A DNA stretch of 24,702 bases, from assembly GCA_016215705.1 (NCBI GenBank), contig JACRIR010000080.1:1-24702 (forward strand). The letters run 5' to 3'. This document shows positions 8,666 through 15,200 of the stretch, in pieces. Numbering within the stretch: the stretch's first letter is position 1; each line of letters starts with the position of its first letter. The translations under genes were made by a program, and so were the position numbers. The notes beneath the pieces were generated by a model. The model was not told the DNA's origin, did not search any database, and worked only from the letters and a program-made list of their open reading frames with translations. Origin of the DNA: Candidatus Poribacteria bacterium. Lineage in GTDB: Bacteria > Abyssobacteria > SURF-5.

Positions 8666-8694
8666 TTGACAATTTTGACGCAGTGTGTTAAAAT
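8666..8694 (+). promoter_or_regulatory. Near-consensus promoter with a putative PhaR operator
   Basis: TTGACA (8666-8671), a 17-base spacer and TAAAAT (8689-8694). The spacer contains TGACGCA-G-TGTGTTA (8677-8691), an imperfect inverted repeat running into the -10. Nearly the same sequence, -35 to just past -10, recurs on the - strand at 24379-24347 before the phasin-like gene: 28 of 32 aligned positions match, with one 1-base gap. The downstream gene encodes a DNA-binding PHA regulator, so an autoregulatory operator is a reasonable inference. Confidence 0.8.
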
Positions 8695-8747
8695 GAATTC
8701 CAATACTGGACGCATTCCTCATTCTGTCAAATTGCAGGGGATTCCTC

Positions 8748-9341
8748 ATGACACGCACCATCAAACGATATGCCAACCGTAAATTGTACGACACGCAGGA
8801 TAGCCACTATGTCGGATTGGAGGACATACTTAAGCTTGTACGAGCGGGCGAGGACGTCGAGGTGATTGACAGTCGAACGGGCGAAGACCTCACCAGTGTC
8901 ACTCTCGCACAGGCGATGGCCGAAGAAGAGAAATCGAAAGGGAGCGTGTTGCCGCTTGACACTCTCAAAGAGTTGATCAAGCGAGGCAGCGAATCCCTGA
9001 ATGAAATAATGAGAAAGTCCAGACTGGCCGGAAAAGGCGCGATGCAGATGGCGGAAGAGGGCGCCTCGAAATACTATGAAAAACTCGTGAATCATGGTGA
9101 GATGAGCGAGGACGAAGCTAAGAGTTATCTGAGGCTCCTTTCCAAAGCGGTTACAAGGCGGCGACGCTCGCTGGAGGGCGCGGTCGATGACAGATTGCGG
9201 GCATTCGTGAAAACACTGAACCTCCCGGCGCGCTCGGATTTTGATACGGTTGCAAAGAAGATCGATTCACTGGCGTCCAAACTTGATTCTTACCTTGGGG
9301 AGACGCGCGCGCGCAGGGGAAGGCCGGGCAAAAAGAAGTAG
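8748..9341 (+). CDS. PHA-synthesis regulator DNA-binding domain with phasin-like C-terminal half
   Basis: A 197-residue protein. Residues 1-62 match the PHB/PHA accumulation regulator DNA-binding domain, as in PhaR: TIKRYANRKLYDT, SHYVGLEDI, VIDSRTGEDLTS. Residues 65-185 are charged, mostly helical and resemble granule-associated phasin regulators. The tail, RARRGRPGKKK, is strongly basic with an AT-hook-like RGRP core. PhaR proteins repress phasin and PHA genes and lose DNA when bound to nascent polymer. That role is known for the family and inferred here. AGGGG at 8736-8740, 7 bases before the ATG, fixes the start. It is transcribed alone from a strong promoter. No PHA synthase or depolymerase is in the window, so the actual storage polymer is unproven. 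A second phasin-like gene at the far end of the window shares its promoter sequence. Confidence 0.85.
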   Translation: MTRTIKRYANRKLYDTQDSHYVGLEDILKLVRAGEDVEVIDSRTGEDLTSVTLAQAMAEEEKSKGSVLPLDTLKELIKRGSESLNEIMRKSRLAGKGAMQMAEEGASKYYEKLVNHGEMSEDEAKSYLRLLSKAVTRRRRSLEGAVDDRLRAFVKTLNLPARSDFDTVAKKIDSLASKLDSYLGETRARRGRPGKKK

Positions 9342-9386
9342 GGGACAAGAAACTAGTAGAGCGCCTCCTAAACAATGTTGCAATGC

Positions 9387-9421
9387 TCCCCCTTTGAAAA
9401 AGGGGGACAAAGGGGGATTTA
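9387..9421 (+). repeat. CCCCCTTT palindromic repeat, copy 1
   Basis: CCCCCTTTGAAAAAGGGGG forms a hairpin, followed by a second GGGGG block and ATTTA. It lies in inverted orientation to copy 2, so the pair can also form one long-armed structure across 9387-9490. Confidence 0.75.
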
Positions 9422-9454
9422 GGAAGTCGCAGAAATCCTTGGAAAACAAGAGTC

Positions 9455-9490
9455 TTAAATCCCCCCTTCCCCCCTTTGCAAAGGGGGGAA
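9455..9490 (-). repeat. CCCCCTTT palindromic repeat, copy 2 (inverted)
   Basis: Reverse-oriented copy: TTAAATCCCCCC is followed by a hairpin of CCCCCCTTTGCAAAGGGGGG. Its reverse complement aligns along its full length with copy 1, including the distinctive GGGGGATTTA end. Confidence 0.75.
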
Positions 9491-9602
9491 CGTCGCCGAG
9501 TTAAGTGCATGTTATTTAGGAAACGCGGTACTAGTATTGTACCTCTCGCCTCTTTGCTTCACACTTTAGTTCACTTTAGACACTTCACACTCCTCCCTGC
9601 CT

Positions 9603-9636
9603 TTCCCCCTTTCCAAAGGGGGGACGAAGGGGGATT
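9603..9636 (+). repeat. CCCCCTTT palindromic repeat, copy 3
   Basis: CCCCCTTTCCAAAGGGGGG is followed by a spacer and GGGGGATTT, the same layout and orientation as copy 1. A degenerate relative, CCCTCTTTGATAAGGAGGG, lies at 22275-22293. Confidence 0.7.
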
Positions 9637-9716
9637 TCTCCTTATCCGCGCGGTATTATAGTTGATGCCTTGCGAGAATTCAATCGAGGGAAGACAAACC
9701 GGATCACGAGTGGTCC

Positions 9717-9794
9717 GATTTTGGATTCTAGATTTTGGATCACTGCTGTCCAAAACGGCTTTCTTCACCGCAACGGCGCAAAGGGCGCAAAGAG
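9717..9794. repeat. ATTTTGGATTC and GGCGCAAAG word repeats
   Basis: Two word blocks. At 9717-9741 GATTTTGGATTCTA is followed by GATTTTGGATC. At 9765-9794 CGCAACGG is followed by GCGCAAAGG and GCGCAAAGAG. Both resemble short intergenic words I have seen in other environmental genomes. No gene is supported. Confidence 0.45.
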
Positions 9795-9966
9795 GGAATC
9801 AACGGGAGAGGAATCTTTTCGTCTCTTTCGCGTTTTTCATTCGGTTTTCGGGTTCGGTGACGACTATATTATGTTATGCCTATTCGGTTGAGGCGGGACA
9901 GCGCCAAGTGTTGTCAGAATTTCCACTGTTGCGTTTGCCAAAGACCCGATTTGCGCTGAAGATAAG

Positions 9967-9997
9967 TTGAAAAATATTACCAGCTATGTGGTATAAT
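9967..9997 (+). promoter_or_regulatory. Sigma-70 promoter of the FG-GAP protein gene
   Basis: TTGAAA (9967-9972), a 19-base spacer and consensus TATAAT (9992-9997) preceded by TG at 9989-9990, an extended -10. The start near 10004 leaves a leader of about 95 bases. Confidence 0.7.
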
Positions 9998-10024
9998 AGT
10001 GGCCTTCAGTTGTGTTTGGAAGAG

Positions 10025-10074
10025 TTTGGCGTACGGAAAGTCGCGAAAACATGAAACTGCGTTTGTGCGCCAAG
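10025..10074 (+). other. Structured 5' leader of the FG-GAP gene
   Basis: Bases 10025-10035 (TTTGGCGTACG) can pair with 10064-10074 (TGTGCGCCAAG) in an 11-bp stem with GU wobbles, enclosing 28 bases. The stem ends 11 bases before the AGGAGGG ribosome site. It does not match the c-di-GMP-I or any other riboswitch consensus that I recall. It may only tune mRNA stability or translation. Confidence 0.35.
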
Positions 10075-10099
10075 GAACATCTCACAGGAGGGATTTGGA

Positions 10100-11950
10100 A
10101 TGAGCATCAACCGTTTTTCTGCAACTTTTGTCATTGCCGTTTCGCTCGTCGTGGCGGTCACGGTTCCGTCCGAGCAACCGGCCCATGCCGCGACAGCGGG
10201 TGACTCCCAAGTCTTGGCGAATTCGGGGCTTTTCTTTCCCTATGTAACCTTCCCGACAGGCTCGTGCGCGGAGGCGGTGGCCATAGGCGACCTCAATAAC
10301 GACGGCAGGAATGATGTCGTTGTGGCCACGACTGACGCCGATGACATACAGAATGACCATCGCATTCATGTTTTCCTGCAAGACATATCGGGAGAACTTC
10401 TGCCTCCTGCAAAATACGAAGTAATCAACGCGCTCAGTTCTTCCCATCCGAGGTCAGTGGATATCGGCGATCTGAATGGTGATGGAAGAAACGACGTGGC
10501 GGTCGCCACAAGCAACGCTGTCGGCGTCTTCCTGCAGAACGACACAGGCACGCTGGACCCGATGGTAGTGTATAACTCCGCACACTCGAGCGGCTCCAAC
10601 GTCTACAAAATTCGAATCGGCGACCTCAACAACGACAACTTGCTCGACATCGCGTCCATCGACTGGGGAACTCAGTCGTATTCCGTCGACGTATTCCTTC
10701 AGAACCAGGATGGCACGCTAGACACTCCGGCAGTTTACTCCGTCCAGCATGGAGGATACGACGACATGGACATTGGCGACGTGAACGATGACGGGCTGCA
10801 AGACGTTGTCGTTATGAGTGGACAGGGTGTTGGCAGCACACTAGGAATACTTATGCAGAATTCACAGGGAACTCTTGGCCCACCTATGTACTTCGACCTT
10901 ACTGACAACTCTCTCACAAATGGCGTCGCTGTAGGAGACATCAACAACGATTCCAGGGAAGATGTCGTCGTGACGTATCCGAACTACGTAGGCGCTTTCC
11001 TCCAGAACACCTCGGGCACGCTCAATCCGTCCATCCGCTACACTTCTTCCGGCGACACAAAACCCGTGGAGATAGGCGACATCAGCAACGACGGCAGGGA
11101 TGACGTGATAGCAGCCGGCGGCAACGTTGTGGAAATCCATCTGCAGAACTCGGGTGGCACACTCTCGAATTACGAACTTTACACGGTTCCCTTCGAGACT
11201 CATTATCCGCCTCACAGCCTGGCGGTGGGTGACATCAACGGAGACGGCGCGAACGATGTCGCTCTAGCTAACTGTGGCGCCGGTCTCGTCGTGCTATACA
11301 ATTCGATCAGTGTGTCACCGGCGATCGGCTTCAGTCCGACCTCGCTCAATCCCACATGCGTGCAGGGTCAGAATGCTTCCTCCCAGAGCTTCGAGATATG
11401 GAATTCCGGCGGAGCAACACTGTCGTACACGATTTCCGACAACGCCATCTGGCTTTCATGCAATCCTGCCGCCGGCACGTCGACGGGCGAGCACGACTTC
11501 ATCACGGTGACATACAGTACTTCCGGTCTTGCAGCGGGAAACTACCTGGCAACCATCGCGATATCGGCGGCCGGCGCGTCCAACACTCCCCAGAGCATCC
11601 CGGTAAGCCTCATAGTGAACGCACCGCCCCAGCTTACGCAAATAAACCTGGTATCCCCCATCAATGGGGCTATTTTGGCGGCGCCTCCAACGTTTATGTG
11701 GACTGCCAATGGAGGTTCCGGTAACACCTTTGCCGTAGAGTTGAGCTTGACACCAGCCTTCTCAACCTTTTGGTCCACCTATGTGAGCATGCATCAGCTC
11801 ATTTACGGAACAAATTGGATCATGCCAAACTCCATCTGGTTGAAAGTGCCCGTCGGGAAACCGGTATACTGGCGTGTCCGCGGCGCCGACTTGAACCGAC
11901 AGCCTCTTACTATAATCAGCAGCCAGGAGGTATTCTTCTTCTCCAGATGA
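10100..11950 (+). CDS. Secreted FG-GAP/VCBS-repeat beta-propeller protein with Ig-like C-terminus
   Basis: A 616-residue exported protein. A Sec signal peptide (about 1-31) has a hydrophobic VIAVSLVVAV core and an AHA-A cleavage site. Seven FG-GAP/VCBS repeats follow, with G-D-[LIV]-x-x-D starts near residues 63, 123, 174, 226, 279, 326 and 377. Most have the Ca2+-binding pattern DxNxDGxxD, and seven blades fit a closed beta-propeller like integrin alpha domains. Residues about 398-500 resemble a BACON-type Ig domain (FEIWNSGGATLSYTIS, WLSCNPAAG). The last 110 residues look like a fibronectin/Ig-type fold (YWRVRGADL). No anchor or sorting tail is seen, so it is probably released or surface-associated, in an adhesive or polymer-binding role. 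AGGAGGG at 10086-10092 confirms the start. It has its own promoter and converges on the lipoprotein gene. Function beyond binding is unknown. Confidence 0.88.
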   Translation: MSINRFSATFVIAVSLVVAVTVPSEQPAHAATAGDSQVLANSGLFFPYVTFPTGSCAEAVAIGDLNNDGRNDVVVATTDADDIQNDHRIHVFLQDISGELLPPAKYEVINALSSSHPRSVDIGDLNGDGRNDVAVATSNAVGVFLQNDTGTLDPMVVYNSAHSSGSNVYKIRIGDLNNDNLLDIASIDWGTQSYSVDVFLQNQDGTLDTPAVYSVQHGGYDDMDIGDVNDDGLQDVVVMSGQGVGSTLGILMQNSQGTLGPPMYFDLTDNSLTNGVAVGDINNDSREDVVVTYPNYVGAFLQNTSGTLNPSIRYTSSGDTKPVEIGDISNDGRDDVIAAGGNVVEIHLQNSGGTLSNYELYTVPFETHYPPHSLAVGDINGDGANDVALANCGAGLVVLYNSISVSPAIGFSPTSLNPTCVQGQNASSQSFEIWNSGGATLSYTISDNAIWLSCNPAAGTSTGEHDFITVTYSTSGLAAGNYLATIAISAAGASNTPQSIPVSLIVNAPPQLTQINLVSPINGAILAAPPTFMWTANGGSGNTFAVELSLTPAFSTFWSTYVSMHQLIYGTNWIMPNSIWLKVPVGKPVYWRVRGADLNRQPLTIISSQEVFFFSR

Positions 11951-11999
11951 TAGCGGGGAACATCGGGCGAAATACAGGGATGCCCTCCAAAGTTGATGG

Positions 12000-13577
12000 T
12001 CATATTTGTTGGAGACGGCCGCGGAATTTTCCGGTTGGGAGGCCGGTCATCTCTCGCATCGTGACATTGACTTTTTCATCTTTGAACTTCATGCGTATCT
12101 GCCAGTGATTGATGTTTCCCATCTCGTCCAGATCAACCATGAAGACATTCTTGTTTTTCCAAAATCCTTTGGCAGCGGCAGGCAGGCCGTACCTGCCGGG
12201 GGAAATGCGATAGACGTTATCGAGTCCCACAGGTAGTTCGAGGTCCATCTTCCCCTCGAATGATGACAAAGATAGACGCATGATCGCCTCGTCATTCTTT
12301 TGAAAGCTTAGCGAGAGAGACGTGAACCCATACATATTGGGCTCAAGCGTGAAAGTCCGGCCGGATATCTTCGCAGCCATTTCAGGCAAAGGCGGAGTCG
12401 ATTCGACCGCGTTACGGGAGAGAGTTGCCTGCCGAATGCCGGTTTCCAGCCTTGCGACAGCCTCGGGATTGGGAGGCAGCGACCCTGCCGACTTGGCGCC
12501 CGGAAGTATTATGGACTTCACTATCTCGAGTTCTTTCGTCATGTTGCGTTTGCCGGCGAGTCCGGCCGTGAGCGCCACAACCATGTTCTTTTCCGGCGCA
12601 ACAATGAGAAGCTGTCCTCCCCTTCCCACCCCGCTATAGATACCGGAGGAATCCACCCACCACAGGTAACCATAGCCGGCAAAGAGACCAAATCCTTTTG
12701 GGCGGACGTGCGAGGTCGTGGCGGCCTCGACCCAGCCGGTGGGCAGCAATTGCTTGCCATCCCAGAATCCGTTGTGCAAATAAAGCAGCCCGAGCTTGGC
12801 CATGTCGTGAGGATCGAGCTTCAGATCGCCCCATCCGTGGTTATTGATCCCTTGTGGGTCAGTCGGCCAGGTTACATTTGTTATGCCCATCGGGCCGAAC
12901 ACAGTTTCCCGCGCGAATTCGAGTGCGGTCATTCCCGTGGCTTCGTGAATAATGGCTGAGAGCAGATGCGTACCGCCGCTCGAGTATTTGAAGCGTGTTC
13001 CAGGCCTATCGGTCATCGGCAGATTGAGCATGAATTGAACCCAGTTGGGACTCTGCATCATCCGGAACAGCGTGATCTCACCCGGCCACGTTCGGCATTT
13101 CAACCCTGAACTCATGGTCAAGAGATGTTCCAAAGTTATCGCGCGCTTGTCCGCATCAAGGGTGGCAACCGTCCGTTCAGGGAAGAACGCGAGCGCAGGC
13201 TGCTGCAAACTGCTGATATTTCCATGGTGAATGGCGGACCCGATCAGAGTCGAGGTGAAGCTCTTGGTGACGGAGGCGATATCGTGCTTTGAGCCCTGCA
13301 TGAAAGGATAGAAGGCGACATCGGCCACTATGAAGCCGCTACGGATGACGAGCAGGCTGTGGATTTTCAGTTTCTGCCGCTCGACTGAGTCGATCGCCTT
13401 TATGAGCGATTCCGAGTCAATCCCTTGTTGTTCAGGCGTTGAGACTCGCCAGCTTTCCGTAGGCCAATAAGCGGGCTGTTCCGGCAAGGTGAATGGGCGC
13501 ATAGGCGGTTTTCGGCTGCATGCTGCGAGAGAAATTGCTGCTGTCAGAGCCAATATGATGGCGGGCAGCGTCTTCAT
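12000..13577 (-). CDS. Serine beta-lactamase/esterase-family lipoprotein
   Basis: A 525-residue exported lipoprotein. The signal ends in the lipobox LAAC (C20). The catalytic domain (about 45-370) is of the class C beta-lactamase/esterase/DD-peptidase family. It has the nucleophile motif S102-V-T-K105 and Y198-S-S200, and a third motif replaced by GRGGQ rather than KTG. The preceding strand pair GYGYLWW is also typical. Such proteins hydrolyse esters or peptidoglycan-related amides more often than antibiotics, and nothing here proves beta-lactamase activity. Residues about 400-525 form an additional beta-rich C-terminal domain of unknown role. The gene stands alone on the opposite strand, 49 bp from the convergent FG-GAP gene. 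The N-terminal signal peptide at the first ATG supports the start. Its promoter carries two palindromes, suggesting control by a repressor not encoded beside it. Confidence 0.85.
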   Translation of the reverse strand: MKTLPAIILALTAAISLAACSRKPPMRPFTLPEQPAYWPTESWRVSTPEQQGIDSESLIKAIDSVERQKLKIHSLLVIRSGFIVADVAFYPFMQGSKHDIASVTKSFTSTLIGSAIHHGNISSLQQPALAFFPERTVATLDADKRAITLEHLLTMSSGLKCRTWPGEITLFRMMQSPNWVQFMLNLPMTDRPGTRFKYSSGGTHLLSAIIHEATGMTALEFARETVFGPMGITNVTWPTDPQGINNHGWGDLKLDPHDMAKLGLLYLHNGFWDGKQLLPTGWVEAATTSHVRPKGFGLFAGYGYLWWVDSSGIYSGVGRGGQLLIVAPEKNMVVALTAGLAGKRNMTKELEIVKSIILPGAKSAGSLPPNPEAVARLETGIRQATLSRNAVESTPPLPEMAAKISGRTFTLEPNMYGFTSLSLSFQKNDEAIMRLSLSSFEGKMDLELPVGLDNVYRISPGRYGLPAAAKGFWKNKNVFMVDLDEMGNINHWQIRMKFKDEKVNVTMREMTGLPTGKFRGRLQQI

Positions 13578-13602
13578 TCTTGCACCCTTTCCATTTTAAC
13601 TT

Positions 13603-13617
13603 ACTAACTTGGTTAGT
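13603..13617. promoter_or_regulatory. Putative operator palindrome at the lipoprotein gene start site
   Basis: ACTAAC-TTG-GTTAGT, a perfect 6-bp inverted repeat, covers the predicted transcription start of the - strand lipoprotein gene just downstream of its -10. The shape resembles TetR-type operators; the regulator is not in this window. Confidence 0.45.
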
Positions 13618-13623
13618 TATCTA

Positions 13624-13652
13624 AGTATACGGGAGACCATCTGCCTTGTCAA
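13624..13652 (-). promoter_or_regulatory. Sigma-70 promoter of the lipoprotein gene
   Basis: On the - strand, consensus TTGACA (13652-13647), a 17-base spacer and TATACT (13629-13624). A perfect palindrome, CTGCCTTG-T-CAAGGCAG (13641-13657), overlaps the -35 and may be a second regulatory site. The predicted leader is about 40 bases. Confidence 0.75.
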
Positions 13653-13657
13653 GGCAG

Positions 13658-13822
13658 GAAAAGGACCTTTTGGCAGCCTCAGGGGAATCTGAGCGGATAG
13701 ATTGCTGACATGGTTCCTTTCGTGCAATCGGGGCCACCCGGGGCATGGCTGGTTCTGAAAGAAGAGCGTACCCATTGGGATCGTTGAGAGGGGTTTTCCC
13801 TAATAATTATAAGCCGGCGCCG
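13658..13822. other. Gap between two divergent promoters, no gene seen
   Basis: Between the lipoprotein promoter and the glgC promoter I see only short unconvincing open frames and no clear structured RNA. The stretch around 13785-13812 is AT-rich and could be an UP-element-like region for the glgC promoter. Confidence 0.4.
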
Positions 13823-13851
13823 TTGACTAATGTATGTCCTTTTGTTAGAAT
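13823..13851 (+). promoter_or_regulatory. Sigma-70 promoter of the glycogen cluster
   Basis: TTGACT (13823-13828), a 17-base spacer and TAGAAT (13846-13851) with TG at 13843-13844 making an extended -10. The start near 13858 lies downstream of the longest possible glgC start codon, which supports the shorter protein. Confidence 0.7.
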
Positions 13852-13870
13852 TGATTCGATATGTTTCCAA

Positions 13871-13890
13871 GGGCGCAATGAATTGCGCCC
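13871..13890. repeat. GGGCGCAA hairpin in the glgC leader
   Basis: GGGCGCAA / TGAA / TTGCGCCC, an 8-bp stem with a 4-base loop, followed by CCTACG. It lies in the transcribed leader between the promoter and ribosome site of glgC. I recall this GGGCGCAATGAATTGCGCCC type of word as a common intergenic repeat in environmental genomes, so a mobile-repeat origin is as likely as a regulatory one. Confidence 0.55.
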
Positions 13891-13928
13891 CTACGTTTTG
13901 TTCGTTTCTTAGAAGGGGTCATAAGGAT

Positions 13929-15200
13929 ATGCGGCATGTTTTGGCGATGGTGCTTGTCGGCGGCAAAGGGGAACGACTTCATCCTTTGACGCTCGACAGG
14001 GCCAAGCCCGCCGTGCCCTTTGGGGGCATATATCGTCTGATTGACTTCACACTGAGCAACAGCGTCAATTCCGGCCTGCGCCGCATATTCATCCTGACGC
14101 AGTACAAATCCGATTCGCTCAATCGCCACGTGAGAAACGGGTGGAGCATTTTCCATCATGAATTCGGCGAGTTCATCGAGTTGATCCCGGCCCAGCAGCG
14201 GATCGGCGAGGAGTGGTATCTCGGGACGGCCGACGCCGTGTATCAGAACCTGCACCTCCTCGAGTACGGCATGATCTCGAGAGTCATAATTCTTTCGGGC
14301 GACCATGTTTACAAGATGGACTACGCCAAGATGCTCGATTTCCACGAATCCAAGGGCGCGGATATGACGGTAGCCGCACTCGAGGTCCCTCGTGAGGAAG
14401 GACATCGATTCGGAATTCTGCAAGTCAATGAAGACGAGCGCATAATCGGGTTCCAGGAAAAACCCGTCGACCCGCCGCCTCTGCCGGGCAAGACGGACCT
14501 CTCTTTCGGCTCGATGGGAATCTATGTATTCAACAAGGATGCGCTCATCGAGGTGCTCATGGGCTCGCCCGAAGACCGACGTTTGCATGATTTCGGAAAG
14601 GACGTAATCCCTTCGATGATCGATTCGTACAAGGTCTACGCATATAACTTCATCGACGAGAACAAGAAGCAGGCAAAATACTGGAAAGACGTAGGCGCCA
14701 TAGACCCCTACTACGATGCCAATATGGATCTTGTGTCGGTCAGCCCCGTCTTCAATCTGTATGATCCGGCGTGGCCCATCCGGACGTACCAGCCGCAGAG
14801 TCCTCCCGCCAAGTTCGTGTTCGCTCAAGAGCATCCGGGCGGGCGACTGGGTGTAGCGGTGGACTCGGTCGTCTCCGGCGGTTGTATCATCAGTGGCGGC
14901 AAAGTGAAGAGGTCTATCTTGTCGCCGCGTGTGCGAATAAACAGCTTTGCGACGGTGGAGGACTCCATCCTCTTCGACGACGTTGATATCGGACGCTATT
15001 GCCGGATCAGGAATGCGATAATCGACAAGCACGTTCAGGTGCCGCCCCGAATGGAAATCGGATATGACCTCGAAAGCGACAGGAAACAATTCACCGTAAC
15101 GGAGTCGGGCATCGTGGTGATACCGAAGAATACCAGGATAGAGACGCCTCCGCTGAGTTTCCATATGCCTTCGCCAATGAGGGCAGAAAGGGAAACATGA
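13929..15200 (+). CDS. glgC: Glucose-1-phosphate adenylyltransferase (ADP-glucose synthase)
   Basis: A 423-residue cytoplasmic enzyme that makes ADP-glucose from ATP and glucose-1-phosphate, the committed step of bacterial glycogen synthesis. The N-terminal nucleotidyltransferase domain shows GGKGERLHPLTLDRAKPAV and FGGIYRLIDF. The substrate loop is SGDHVYKMDYAKML, and KYWKDVGAIDPYYDANMDL carries the sugar-phosphate contacts. A left-handed beta-helix domain occupies the last 120 residues. The length matches the family. A start at 13830 would add 33 non-family residues and begin inside the promoter. The ATG at 13929 begins the canonical MRHVLAMVLVGGKG and is preceded by AAGGGG at 13913-13918. 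Its stop overlaps the glgA start (ATGA), so the two are probably translationally coupled. Allosteric control is typical of the family but cannot be specified here. Confidence 0.95.
   Translation: MRHVLAMVLVGGKGERLHPLTLDRAKPAVPFGGIYRLIDFTLSNSVNSGLRRIFILTQYKSDSLNRHVRNGWSIFHHEFGEFIELIPAQQRIGEEWYLGTADAVYQNLHLLEYGMISRVIILSGDHVYKMDYAKMLDFHESKGADMTVAALEVPREEGHRFGILQVNEDERIIGFQEKPVDPPPLPGKTDLSFGSMGIYVFNKDALIEVLMGSPEDRRLHDFGKDVIPSMIDSYKVYAYNFIDENKKQAKYWKDVGAIDPYYDANMDLVSVSPVFNLYDPAWPIRTYQPQSPPAKFVFAQEHPGGRLGVAVDSVVSGGCIISGGKVKRSILSPRVRINSFATVEDSILFDDVDIGRYCRIRNAIIDKHVQVPPRMEIGYDLESDRKQFTVTESGIVVIPKNTRIETPPLSFHMPSPMRAERET

Larger units (their letters stand above)
9342..10099. other. 758-bp intergenic region rich in repeats
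   Basis: No convincing gene lies here; the open frames are low-complexity translations of repeats. It holds three CCCCCTTT/AAAGGGGG palindromic repeats, a TTCACTTTAG/CTTCACAC word block (about 9560-9590), a hairpin GGTAC/GTACC (9527-9543), the words ATTTTGGATTCTAG (9717-9741) and GGCGCAAAG (9765-9794), and then the promoter and leader of the FG-GAP gene. Confidence 0.7.

Noticed and set aside
9387-9636. CRISPR-like array
   Set aside because: Only three copies, in mixed orientation, with unequal spacing (33 and over 110 bases) and no cas genes; they are palindromic intergenic repeats.
9151-9768. Several 60-119 codon frames across the CCCCCTTT repeats, both strands
   Set aside because: They translate low-complexity repeats (for example KGGFKTL, PPLKKGDKGG), lack ribosome sites, and overlap each other and the PhaR-like gene.
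10004-10099. c-di-GMP-I (GEMM) riboswitch in the FG-GAP leader
   Set aside because: Although the leader is structured and the downstream gene is of a plausible type, the conserved GCAAACC/GGGACGCAAAG blocks of that class are absent.
12000-13577. True antibiotic-resistance beta-lactamase
   Set aside because: The SxxK and YxS motifs place it in the broad serine hydrolase family, but the KTG motif is replaced, the protein is a long lipoprotein with an extra domain, and no resistance context (ampR, mobile cassette) is present.
13830-13928. Longer glgC start giving 33 extra residues
   Set aside because: The start codon lies inside the predicted promoter (-35 at 13823, -10 at 13846), upstream of the expected transcription start, and the added residues are not GlgC-like.
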